Below are positions 7,605 to 14,808 of a DNA stretch of 23,505 bases, piece by piece. The stretch is from Chloroflexota bacterium (GTDB lineage: Bacteria; Chloroflexota; Limnocylindria; Limnocylindrales; CSP1-4): assembly GCA_021785115.1 (NCBI GenBank), contig JAJYGO010000409.1:1-23505 (forward strand), given 5' to 3'. The translations under genes and the position numbers were made by a program. The notes under the pieces are model-generated. The model worked only from the letters and a program-made list of their open reading frames with translations, did no database searches and was not told the DNA's origin. Position 1 is the first letter of the stretch, and every line of letters starts with the position of its first letter.

Positions 7605-8585
7605 TCAGCCCTCCCAGGCCTCGCCCGCCGGGTACGACGGCCGGGCGCGGTGCGCGGCGGACGGCGCCGGCCGGATCGTCGCCACTCCCGCGAGGACCCG
7701 GCGATCCGGCAGCGCCAGCCTCCCCTGGGACGGCTGCAGCGCGCCGGCGGCCCAGTCCCGGACACGGGCACGCGCGTCCGGGCGATCCGACACGAGCAGC
7801 CCCTCGGACAGCAGCGCCTCCGCCTCGTCCAGGTCGGCGTAGCTCCACGCGGCGTCCGTCTCGTAGGTGGTCACCCCGAACGGGATCCCGGCCGCGGCGA
7901 GCACCGCGCAGAGATCGCCGAACCCGGGCTGCGGCACCCGATCCTCGCCGTGCAGCTCCCGGAACAGCTCGTCCGGCGTCTGCTCGATCCCGGCCATGCG
8001 CAGCGTGATGAGGCAGGCGTGCCGCGTGGCGGCAACGAGCGCCCGCACGAAGGGCACGACGTCCTCGATCGGGTACAGGACGTGCGAGCAGACGACCACG
8101 TCGTGGGGCTCCACCGACGCGCCGGCCTCCGGCCATCCCGCGGCGATCACCCGGAGCTGCTCGCGCACACGGGCCTCGGTGGCCCAGCGGTCCAGCAGTT
8201 CGAGCATGGCCGCGTGCGGTTCGATCACGGTGACCCGGTGTCCGCGTTCCGCCACCGGGATCGCCACGGCGCCGAACCCCCCGCCGACGTCGAGGACGGT
8301 GGCGGGCGGAGGTTCCGCGCCGGTGGCCCAGCGCGGGCCGTGGGATTCCGCGTCGCGGCACGTCGCGACGACCTCTCGCACGAACGGCCCGGGATCCTGG
8401 CGCCGGCGGACGGCCTCGAAGAAGTTGGCCGCCCGGCGCGCCCAGTAGGCGTCGGGGTCGGGGCGCTCCGTCCTGAGCCGCTCGAACTGGTCGCGCCGAA
8501 GCCGCACGAGGACGCGCCACCGCTCGACGGCGTCCCAGAGCAGCGCCGTGGTGCCGATCTGTTCGATCCGGTCCGGGTCCGACAT
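7605..8585 (-). CDS. Class I SAM-dependent methyltransferase
   Basis: This 326-residue protein has a class I methyltransferase core. Motif I is VLDVGGGFGAVAIPVAERG at about 97-115, the post-I acidic residue is in VTVIEPHAAMLELL, and motif IV is HDVVVCSHVLYPIEDVVPFV. A long N-terminal helical region (about 90 residues, including RPDPDAYWARRAANFFEAVR) precedes the core and may form a substrate lid. The substrate cannot be deduced; small molecules are more likely than DNA because no target-recognition domain or NPPY motif is seen. The ATG at 8585 lacks a strong Shine-Dalgarno; the frame continues upstream but there overlaps the divergent DNA glycosylase. The gene shares a 133-bp divergent promoter region with the glycosylase. 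Confidence 0.88.
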   Translation of the reverse strand: MSDPDRIEQIGTTALLWDAVERWRVLVRLRRDQFERLRTERPDPDAYWARRAANFFEAVRRRQDPGPFVREVVATCRDAESHGPRWATGAEPPPATVLDVGGGFGAVAIPVAERGHRVTVIEPHAAMLELLDRWATEARVREQLRVIAAGWPEAGASVEPHDVVVCSHVLYPIEDVVPFVRALVAATRHACLITLRMAGIEQTPDELFRELHGEDRVPQPGFGDLCAVLAAAGIPFGVTTYETDAAWSYADLDEAEALLSEGLLVSDRPDARARVRDWAAGALQPSQGRLALPDRRVLAGVATIRPAPSAAHRARPSYPAGEAWEG

Positions 8586-8651
8586 GCCGGCATGATGACG
8601 GTTCGCGGGTCGGCCGGTGCATGCCGTCGGGACCCCGCGCACCCTGCCGCT

Positions 8652-8672
8652 CGGCGTGCCGTGGGCACGCCG
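8652..8672. promoter_or_regulatory. Perfect 9-bp inverted repeat in a divergent promoter region
   Basis: CGGCGTGCC at 8652-8660 and its exact complement GGCACGCCG at 8664-8672 flank a 3-bp spacer. The site is 47 bp upstream of the glycosylase ATG and 67 bp from the methyltransferase start. It could be an operator for a dimeric regulator acting on both genes or a transcript hairpin. No regulator is identifiable. Confidence 0.3.
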
Positions 8673-8718
8673 TTCCATTCCGCTTGCGCTGGACGCCCGC
8701 CTGCCGGACCATCGCGGC

Positions 8719-9861
8719 ATGCCGGAGCTTCCCGAGGTCCAGGCACTCGCGGACTTCCTGGATGCCCACGCCCGCGGCCGGCGGATCGAGCGCGTGCAGA
8801 TCCTCTCCTTCGTGGCACTCAAGTCCGTCACGCCGCCCCCGTCGGCCCTCGTCGGCCGCGTGATCGCACAGTGCACGCGGCGCGGCAAGTTCCTGCTCCT
8901 GCGGATGGTCCCCGCGGAGGGACCGGAGGGTCGGTCCGACACAAGGGGCGGCATGCGTGCCGGGACCCGGGCCGGCGCGCTGGGCGACGCCCGGGACGAC
9001 GCGCGGGGCGAGCCCGGGGACGACGCGCGTGACGGAGCCTCACCGAATGGCGGCCCGGCCGCGGGCCGGGCCGTCGAGGAGCTCTGGCTGGCCGTCCACT
9101 TCGCGCTGGCGGGCTGGCTGCGCTGGCACGATCCCGTGACCGACGGTCACCGGCCGGACGTCCGCGGCGCGGAACCGGAGGGTCACGGGGCGGACGCCCG
9201 CGATGCCGCCCGCGACGGGCGATCCGCCGGACTGCGGGCCGTCCCGCCCGGCGCCGCCGCGCGCTCGCCGCGCCCCGGCGGTCCCGTGGCGATGCGCGTG
9301 GAGCTGGACGATGGGGCCAGGTTCGACCTGACGGAGGCGGGCACCCGCAAACGGCTGGCAGTCCACGTGGTCCGCGCCCCGGAGGACGTCCCGGGGATCG
9401 CCCGGCTCGGGATCGACCCGCTCGATCCCGCCTTCGACGCGGAGGCCATCGGGCGGATCCTCGCAGGGCGGACCGGCCAGCTCAAGCATCTGCTGGCCGA
9501 CCAGGCGCTCATCGCCGGCGTGGGGAACGCGTACTCGGACGAGGCGCTCCACGCCGCGCGCCTCTCCCCGTTCCGTCCCGCCGGCAACCTCGCGCCCGGG
9601 GAGGTGGCCGCCCTGCACGCCGCGCTGCTGGGCGTGCTGCGCGATGCCCTGGCACGCAACGCGGGCGTCCCACCGGACGAGCTCAAGGACGGGAAGCGGG
9701 CGGCGATGCGGGTCCACGGACGGACCGGGCTGCCGTGCCCCGTCTGCGGCGACACGGTCCGAGAGGTCGCCTTCTCGGAGCGTTCCCTCCAGTACTGCCC
9801 CACCTGCCAGACGGGCGGGCGGCCGCTCGCCGACCGCCGGCTGTCGCGGCTGCTGCGCTGA
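8719..9861 (+). CDS. mutM: Formamidopyrimidine-DNA glycosylase (Fpg/MutM family) with insertions
   Basis: This base-excision repair enzyme removes oxidised purines and nicks the abasic site. It begins with the catalytic N-terminus MPELPEVQ, where Pro2 is the Schiff-base nucleophile and Glu3 the acid. That fixes the ATG at 8719, since the catalytic Pro must be residue 2. K57 in RRGKFLL matches the conserved DNA-binding lysine. The H2TH region LADQALIAGVGNAYSDEAL is at 259-277. The C-terminal zinc finger uses C340, C343, C360 and C363. The protein is 380 residues, about 100 more than usual. The extra length lies in two Gly/Asp/Arg/Ala-rich stretches at about 65-118 and 138-189, flanking the strand ELWLAVHFALAGWLRW. 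The family variant with GTRKRLAVHVV in place of the usual DPRRFG loop could also be called an Fpg/Nei-family glycosylase. Confidence 0.93.
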   Translation: MPELPEVQALADFLDAHARGRRIERVQILSFVALKSVTPPPSALVGRVIAQCTRRGKFLLLRMVPAEGPEGRSDTRGGMRAGTRAGALGDARDDARGEPGDDARDGASPNGGPAAGRAVEELWLAVHFALAGWLRWHDPVTDGHRPDVRGAEPEGHGADARDAARDGRSAGLRAVPPGAAARSPRPGGPVAMRVELDDGARFDLTEAGTRKRLAVHVVRAPEDVPGIARLGIDPLDPAFDAEAIGRILAGRTGQLKHLLADQALIAGVGNAYSDEALHAARLSPFRPAGNLAPGEVAALHAALLGVLRDALARNAGVPPDELKDGKRAAMRVHGRTGLPCPVCGDTVREVAFSERSLQYCPTCQTGGRPLADRRLSRLLR

Positions 9862-9905
9862 GGACACCGGAGCTCGGAGGCGGCTCGGACGCGGCGAGCC
9901 ACGGT

Positions 9906-9972
9906 CCCGAGGATGCGGGCGAGCCCCCGCCCCGAGGATGCGGGCGAGCCCCGGCCCCGAGGATGCCGGCGG
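9906..9972. repeat. 25-bp tandem repeat, about 2.7 copies
   Basis: Copies begin at 9906, 9931 and 9956, an exact 25-bp period. Each opens with CCCGAGGATG; the first two continue CGGGCGAGCCCC and differ only at the end, and the third changes to CCGGCGG and stops at the 3' end of the convergent dehydrogenase gene. The array fills most of the 111-bp gap between mutM and that gene. There are no spacers, so it is not a CRISPR. It looks like replication-slippage DNA that may vary between strains. Confidence 0.85.
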
Positions 9973-10851
9973 TCAGCCCTGTCCGGAACCGGCCGTCCCC
10001 TCGCCTCGTGCCGCGCGCGCGGCACGGATCACGGCCGTGATGTCGAGGCCCGCCCAGTCGGCGGTGGCTGCGTCCACGCGCTCGCGCACCAGTCGTGTGA
10101 CCGGCAGCGAGCCGGGTGCGGCGCCCAGCACGCCGAGCGCCAGGTCCAGGTCCTTGCGCAGGTCCCGCACGGCGAACATGACCGGCTCGTGCCGATCCTC
10201 GAGATAGCCTGCCCGGCGCGGCTCCAGGACGGGAGCCAGCCTGGCCAGGGCCCAGAAGATCTGCTCCGGGTCGAGGCCGGCCTCCTCGCCCGCGACCTGC
10301 AGCTCGGCGGCCGCCACGATCACCGCCCCGAGCATGCTGTTCGCGACGAGCTTCAGCCGCGAGGCGCTGCCCAGCGGTCCGATCCGCCGGACCTCGCCGA
10401 TCCGGGCCAGCACCGGCTCGACACGCTCCACGTCGGCGTCGTCGCCACCGACCAGGACGGCCGCCCTGCCGGCCGCCACCGCCGCGGGCGCCCCCATGAT
10501 CGGCGCCTCGACGAGCCGCCCCCCGGCCCGCGCGACGTGGGGCGCCAGCTCCAGGGCGGCCTCGCCGGCGGTGCTCATCTCCACGTAGACGGCGGCCTGG
10601 CGCGCCTCCAGCGCGCCGCCCTCCGCCAGGTACGCGGTCCGGATCGCCTCGGGGCCGGTCAGGCTGCTGATCACGACGTCGGCGCCACGCACCGCCTCGG
10701 CGGCCGTGGGCGCCACGCGGCCGAATCCCAGCCGGCGGGCCCGGTCGGGGGTCCGGTTCCACAGCGCGATCTCCGCGTCGAGCTCGACCAGCCGCTGCGC
10801 GATGGCGGCGCCCATCCTGCCGGTGCCGAGGACGGCGACGTGCGGGCTCAC
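9973..10851 (-). CDS. NAD(P)-dependent dehydrogenase, 3-hydroxyisobutyrate dehydrogenase-like
   Basis: This 292-residue member of the beta-hydroxyacid dehydrogenase family starts with VAVLGTGRMGAAIAQRL, the GxGxMG dinucleotide site at 9-14. WNRTPDRARRL follows, where Arg after Asn suggests NADP. The substrate motif region GRLVEAPIMGAPAAVAAG is at 111-128. The catalytic region GSASRLKLVANSM contains K167 and N171. Family members oxidise beta-hydroxyacids (3-hydroxyisobutyrate, tartronate semialdehyde, glyoxylate/succinic semialdehyde) or reduce imines; the substrate here is open. The start is a GTG at 10851 that overlaps the aldo/keto reductase stop in a GTGA, so it is the third gene of a coupled operon. 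The 3' end runs into the 25-bp tandem repeat. Confidence 0.92.
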   Translation of the reverse strand: MSPHVAVLGTGRMGAAIAQRLVELDAEIALWNRTPDRARRLGFGRVAPTAAEAVRGADVVISSLTGPEAIRTAYLAEGGALEARQAAVYVEMSTAGEAALELAPHVARAGGRLVEAPIMGAPAAVAAGRAAVLVGGDDADVERVEPVLARIGEVRRIGPLGSASRLKLVANSMLGAVIVAAAELQVAGEEAGLDPEQIFWALARLAPVLEPRRAGYLEDRHEPVMFAVRDLRKDLDLALGVLGAAPGSLPVTRLVRERVDAATADWAGLDITAVIRAARAARGEGTAGSGQG

Positions 10852-11873
10852 CGCCGGGCCTCCGCCGTCAGGGGATGGACCGGCCCGCTGCCGGCGCCGG
10901 TCTGCTCGATGGCGCGCCCCACCGCGAGCATCTCCTCCGGGGTCAGCGAGGTCGATCCCGCGGCGACCCAGCCGTCCACCTGCTCCGGCGACCGCGCGCC
11001 GACGATCGCCCCCGAGACGCCCGGCCAGGCCAGCGTCCAGGCCACCGCGACCGCGGAGACCGTGGTGCCGTGCCGCTCGGCGAGCGCGCGCAGCGCGTCG
11101 CGCAGCGCCAGGTTCCGGGAGAGCGCAGGCTCGCGGAACTGCGGGTGTCGGGGCCGCCAGTCGTCCTCGGCCATGCGGGCCACCCGCTCGGCCGAGAACG
11201 AGTCGGTCAGGATGCCTGACTGCATGGGGCTGTACACGATGACGCCGGTCCCGTGGGCGTGGGCCCACGGGATGACGTCCGCGCCGGAATCACGGCGGAT
11301 CATCGAGAAGGGGGGCTGGAGCGAGTCGACGTGTCGCACGGCCTCGGCACGGTCCAGCAGGGCCACGTCGAAGTTGCAGACCCCCACCGCACGGACCTTC
11401 CCCTCGTCGACGAGGCGTGCCATCTCGCCCCACGAGTCCTCGACCGGCGTGCCGGTCCGGTCCGGCCAGTGGAACTGGTAGAGATCGATCCGCTCCACTC
11501 CGAGGCGCCGGAGCGACGCCTCGACCTCGGCGCGGATGGAGGCCGGCTGCAGGTTCCGCTGCGGCTCCTCGAACGGCCGGGCCGGATCCGGGATCATGCC
11601 GCCCTTGGTGAAGACGAGCGGCCGGTCGACGGCGGGGATCCTGCGCAGGGCCTCGCCGACAACCTCCTCGGAGTGCCCCAGCCCGTAGATCGCCGCCGTG
11701 TCGACCCAGTTCACGCCGGCATCCACGGCGTGCAGGATCGACCGCACGGACGCCTCGTCGTCCTGCGGGCCCCACCCGTAGGCCCATCCGCCGCCGCCGA
11801 TTGCCCACGCGCCGAAACCGACCGAGGTGATCTCCATGCCGCTCGATCCGAGCCGGCGCATCTCCAGCGTCAT
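10848..11873 (-). CDS. Aldo/keto reductase
   Basis: This 341-residue (beta/alpha)8 NADPH-dependent oxidoreductase has a complete catalytic tetrad: D58 and Y63 in NWVDTAAIYGLGHSEEVVG, K90 in LVFTKGG, and H135 in LYQFHWPD. The C-terminal cofactor site is GAIVGARSPEQVDGWVAA. It resembles the IolS/YhdN (AKR11) type more than the short AKR5 type. The start is unambiguous: ATG at 11873 behind AAAGGAGG (complement of 11881-11888) with seven bases between. The gene lies 34 nt after the alcohol dehydrogenase and overlaps the next dehydrogenase by 4 nt, so three redox enzymes are likely expressed together. The substrate is unknown; carbonyl or sugar-derived aldehydes are usual. Confidence 0.94.
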   Translation of the reverse strand: MTLEMRRLGSSGMEITSVGFGAWAIGGGGWAYGWGPQDDEASVRSILHAVDAGVNWVDTAAIYGLGHSEEVVGEALRRIPAVDRPLVFTKGGMIPDPARPFEEPQRNLQPASIRAEVEASLRRLGVERIDLYQFHWPDRTGTPVEDSWGEMARLVDEGKVRAVGVCNFDVALLDRAEAVRHVDSLQPPFSMIRRDSGADVIPWAHAHGTGVIVYSPMQSGILTDSFSAERVARMAEDDWRPRHPQFREPALSRNLALRDALRALAERHGTTVSAVAVAWTLAWPGVSGAIVGARSPEQVDGWVAAGSTSLTPEEMLAVGRAIEQTGAGSGPVHPLTAEARR

Positions 11874-11907
11874 CACGACGCCTCCTTTCGTCAGGGTTGA
11901 GGGGAGG

Positions 11908-12903
11908 CTAGGGAACGAGCACGAAGGCGCCCCGGACGTCGCCGGCGCGCAGTCGCTCCAGCGCGCGGTTCGCGTCCGCGAGGGGCAGCTCCTCGTGCGC
12001 GGTCCGGATCGGAATGCGGGCCGCGAGATCCAGGAACTCGGTGGCATCCCGGTGGGTGAAGTTGGCCACGCTGCGGATCGACCGCTCCCACCAGAGTGCC
12101 TCGTAGGGGAACTCGGGCACCCGGTCGAGGTGGATCGCGTTGATGGCCACCGTGCCGCCGCGCTCCAGCGCCCGCAGGGCCGCGACGACGACGTCCCCGG
12201 CGGGAGCGAACGTCACCGCCGCGTGCAGCGGGGCCGGAGGCAGGGCGTCGTAGCCGCCGGCCCAGGTCGCGCCCAGGTCGCGCGCCCGGCGCTGCTCCGC
12301 CTCCGAGCGGGTGCAGACGTAGACGTCGCAGCCCCAGTGGGTCGCCACCTGGATCGCCAGTGACGCCGAGGCGCCGAAGCCGTAGAGGCCGAGCCGGCCG
12401 CCGGGCTGGATCCCGGAGACCTTCAGGGCCCGGTACCCGATGACGCCGCCGCACAGGAGCGGCGCCGCGTCCAGGTCCCCGAACGCCGCGGGGAGCCGCA
12501 GCGCGGCGTCGGCGCGGACCGTCGCCATCTCGGCGTATCCGCCGTCGCGGTCCCAGCCGGTGAACGTGGCGTCGGCGCACAGGTTCTCCCGGCCCGAGCG
12601 GCAGAACTCGCAGTGCCCGCAGGAACCGCCGAACCAGCCGACGCCTGCCCGCTCGCCCGGGCTCCACCCTTCGACGCCGGGGCCGAGCGCCTCGACGACG
12701 CCGACGACCTGGTGCCCGGGGACGATCGGGAGGCGCCGGGGCGGGACGTCTCCCTCCGCGATCTGGAGATCGGTCCGGCAGACACCGCAGGCATGCACCC
12801 GCAGGAGCAGCTCGCCCGGTCCCGGCAGCGGATCGGGAAGCTCCACGGCCCGCAGCGGGTGCGTGGCGATGACGGCCGGCTGCTCGACGGCCATGGCACG
12901 CAT
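11908..12903 (-). CDS. Zinc-dependent alcohol dehydrogenase (MDR family)
   Basis: This 331-residue medium-chain dehydrogenase/reductase has catalytic zinc ligands C42 (ACGVCRTDL), H64 (VPGHQ) and C151 (LLCGGVIGYRALK). Structural zinc ligands are C95, C98, C101 and C109 in CGHCEFCRSGRENLC. The nucleotide-binding turn is LYGFGASA at 173-180. The motif GWFGGSCGHCEFC with GHQVVG, rather than GHE, fits the CAD2-like or propanol-preferring ADH subgroup. It would interconvert primary alcohols and aldehydes. The ATG at 12903 gives a normal length; the frame stays open upstream but there lies opposite another gene. It heads the operon ADH, aldo/keto reductase, hydroxyacid dehydrogenase, and diverges from the membrane-protein operon at 13130. 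Confidence 0.94.
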   Translation of the reverse strand: MRAMAVEQPAVIATHPLRAVELPDPLPGPGELLLRVHACGVCRTDLQIAEGDVPPRRLPIVPGHQVVGVVEALGPGVEGWSPGERAGVGWFGGSCGHCEFCRSGRENLCADATFTGWDRDGGYAEMATVRADAALRLPAAFGDLDAAPLLCGGVIGYRALKVSGIQPGGRLGLYGFGASASLAIQVATHWGCDVYVCTRSEAEQRRARDLGATWAGGYDALPPAPLHAAVTFAPAGDVVVAALRALERGGTVAINAIHLDRVPEFPYEALWWERSIRSVANFTHRDATEFLDLAARIPIRTAHEELPLADANRALERLRAGDVRGAFVLVP

Positions 12904-13019
12904 CACGTACCGACTATCCCGCGCTTCTCGATCCTCCGCAACCGCCACCCGCGGCGACGGACCACGGCGCGGCCCGGTCGCGCCGCGCGACCTCCAGGTG
13001 AACGGGGCGGGCCGAACGG

Positions 13020-13081
13020 GTCTGTACCGGGATGTAACAGACGCGCATACTTCCGGGCCTGAACCTGCACGTCGCGACGTG
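13020..13081 (+). promoter_or_regulatory. Putative promoter/operator region of the membrane-protein operon
   Basis: Within the 226-bp divergent gap, GTCTGT (13020-13025) and ACAGAC (13037-13042) form an inverted repeat with 11 bases between. A -10-like CATACT follows at 13046-13051, and a perfect 14-bp palindrome, CACGTCGCGACGTG, lies at 13068-13081. The arrangement would suit a response-regulator or repressor site overlapping a promoter for the operon starting at 13130. No good -35 is seen, and palindromes of this size are expected occasionally in GC-rich DNA. Confidence 0.3.
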
Positions 13082-13129
13082 TCGCCGTCCCAAGTTCGCT
13101 GCCCAAGGGGCTGGGGAGGATCACGCCAG

Positions 13130-14116
13130 GTGACCATCGATCGTCGGTTCCTGAACTGGGGCATCTTCTTCGTCGCGCTGGGCGGCGTGCCCCTGCTCGT
13201 CCGGCAGGGGATCGTCAGCAGCGCCACGGCCAGCGAGGCATGGCGGCTCTGGCCGCTCATCATCGTGGGGATCGGCGTCGGGATCCTGCTGCGCCGGACC
13301 CCGGCCGCCTTCGCCGGCGGGTTCGTCGTCGCGGCCACGTTCGGTCTCGTCTTCGGCGGGCTGCTCGCCACCGGGCCCACCATCGGCGGCATCGCCGGGT
13401 GCGGCAATCCCAATGCCGGCGTGGGCACCGCCACCAGCCAGGCATCCGGCACCCTCGGCGGTTCGGCAAGCGCGAACATCCAGATGAACTGCGGCGTGCT
13501 GGACATCAGCACGCAGCCGGGCAGCGCCTGGACGTTCCAGGGGAAGGATCCGCAGGGCGCGACCGCCATCGTCTCCCAGGGGCCGTCGACGCTGAACATC
13601 GCGGCGCCCGCCACGTCGACCGCGTTCTGGGATTCGGCCGGCTCGCACAACCGGTCGTGGCAGGTCACGCTCCCCGCCGACCCGTCGATGGACCTCTCGG
13701 TGGGCGTGAACGCCGGGTCGGCGACGATCATCCTCGGGGGTGCGCACCTGGCGGGCCTCGACGCCGAGGTCAACGCAGCTGACGCCCGCATCGACCTGTC
13801 ATCCGCCCAGGTCGGGGAGCTCCACGTCAGCGTCAACGCGGGCTCCGGCCGACTGACGCTGCCGTCCTCGTCCAGCACGAGCGGATCGCTGGCCGTCAAT
13901 GCCGGATCGCTCGACCTCTGCCTCGCGCCCGGCAGCGCGATCCGGATCCACGTCACCGGGGCGCTTTCCTCCACGGATTTCTCGTCCCAGGGTCTCCTGC
14001 ACCAGGGCGACAGCTGGGCCAGCCCGGCCTTCGGGAGCGCGGCGAACAACGTGGACCTCCAGCTCGACGCGAACCTCGCGTCGGTGAACCTCAATCCCGC
14101 GGGGGGCTGCCAATGA
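13130..14116 (+). CDS. Membrane protein with LiaF/DUF4097-like (toast-rack) architecture
   Basis: The product is 328 residues. The N-terminus holds two or three membrane helices: NWGIFFVALGGVPLLV at about 8-23, LWPLIIVGIGVGILL at about 40-54, then AFAGGFVVAATFGLVFGGLL. The remaining 230 residues are a repetitive Ser/Ala/Asn/Gly-rich beta region with spaced turns (VNAGSATIILGG, VNAADARIDLSS, VNAGSGRLTLPS, VNAGSLDLCL). That is the pattern of DUF4097/toast-rack domains associated with LiaF and PspC envelope-stress modules. The GTG start at 13130 has GGGGAGGA at 13113-13120, nine bases upstream. The gene overlaps the following PspC gene in an ATGA, so the two products probably work together at the membrane. 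The domain name is my inference from pattern, not a search. Confidence 0.87.
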   Translation: MTIDRRFLNWGIFFVALGGVPLLVRQGIVSSATASEAWRLWPLIIVGIGVGILLRRTPAAFAGGFVVAATFGLVFGGLLATGPTIGGIAGCGNPNAGVGTATSQASGTLGGSASANIQMNCGVLDISTQPGSAWTFQGKDPQGATAIVSQGPSTLNIAAPATSTAFWDSAGSHNRSWQVTLPADPSMDLSVGVNAGSATIILGGAHLAGLDAEVNAADARIDLSSAQVGELHVSVNAGSGRLTLPSSSSTSGSLAVNAGSLDLCLAPGSAIRIHVTGALSSTDFSSQGLLHQGDSWASPAFGSAANNVDLQLDANLASVNLNPAGGCQ

Positions 14117-14784
14117 ACGATCGCCTCTACCGATCCTCGACGGATCGGGTCTTCACCGGCCTGTGCGGAGGCCTGGCCGATCACTTCGACCTGGATCCGT
14201 CGCTGGTCCGCCTCGCGTGGGTGCTCGTCGGCATCCTCACCGGCGTCTTCCCGCTGCTGGTGGTCTACATCATCATGGCGATGGTGGTGCCCGAGGAACC
14301 GCCGGTGGGCGCGCCCGGTCCGTGGCCGGGGTGGAGCGGCCCGCTCTGGGGGCCGGGAGCTCCGGCCGTGCCGGGGAGCGGCGAGGCCACGGGCACGCCT
14401 GCGGCTCCCGGCGCCGGACCCGCGGCCGAAGGCGGCGCTCCCGCCGGGACCGGCGGGGAGGGCGCACCGGGCGGGGCACCCGCAGGCGAGCAGCCGTCGG
14501 GGACGTGGGGGCCGTGGGGACCGCCCCCGCCCATCGGTTCCGACTGGCGCACGGTGCGCGCCTACGCCCGCGCCCAGCGCAGGGCGCAGCGCGCCTACTG
14601 GCGCCAGCAGCGCTGGGGTGGGGATGTCGGCACCGCCGGGCTGATCTTCGGGGTGATCCTGGTGGTCGTGGGCGGGCTCTTCCTCCTGCAGCAGACCGTG
14701 CCGGGGTTCAACGTCGATCTCTTCTGGCCGGTGGCGCTGATCGTCCTGGGCGCGCTCCTGCTCGCGGGGGCGTTCCGCCGGTAG
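14113..14784 (+). CDS. PspC-domain membrane protein
   Basis: The product is 223 residues. Residues 1-60 are a PspC domain: LYRSSTDRVFTGLCGGLADH, then DPSLVRLAWVLVGILTGVFP and a second helix VVYIIMAMVVPEEP. A linker of about 110 residues is rich in Pro, Gly, Ala and Trp and ends in a basic, Arg/Gln/Tyr-rich stretch (RAYARAQRRAQRAYWRQQRW). The C-terminus (about 178-223) is a hydrophobic pair, GLIFGVILVVVGGLFLL and LFWPVALIVLGALLLAGAF, resembling the LiaI/LiaF membrane module. PspC proteins take part in phage-shock-like or Lia envelope-stress responses or act as anti-anti-sigma partners; no PspA or sensor kinase is nearby here. Translation is coupled to the upstream gene by the ATGA at 14113. 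Confidence 0.92.
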   Translation: MNDRLYRSSTDRVFTGLCGGLADHFDLDPSLVRLAWVLVGILTGVFPLLVVYIIMAMVVPEEPPVGAPGPWPGWSGPLWGPGAPAVPGSGEATGTPAAPGAGPAAEGGAPAGTGGEGAPGGAPAGEQPSGTWGPWGPPPPIGSDWRTVRAYARAQRRAQRAYWRQQRWGGDVGTAGLIFGVILVVVGGLFLLQQTVPGFNVDLFWPVALIVLGALLLAGAFRR

Positions 14785-14808
14785 CGCCGGTCCCCCGGCC
14801 CGCCGCCC

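Noticed and set aside
8617..8718. Upstream extension of the DNA glycosylase to an ATG at 8617
   Set aside because: The catalytic proline must be residue 2 after the initiator Met, so the start must be the ATG at 8719.
9906..9972. Possible CRISPR-like array
   Set aside because: The 25-bp units are directly adjacent without spacers and there are no cas genes.
12903..13124. 73-codon minus-strand ORF ending in a TGATG overlap with the alcohol dehydrogenase start
   Set aside because: The overlap is suggestive, but the peptide is Arg/Gly/Pro-rich without order and its start falls on the Shine-Dalgarno region of the divergent gene. It more likely lies in a promoter region.
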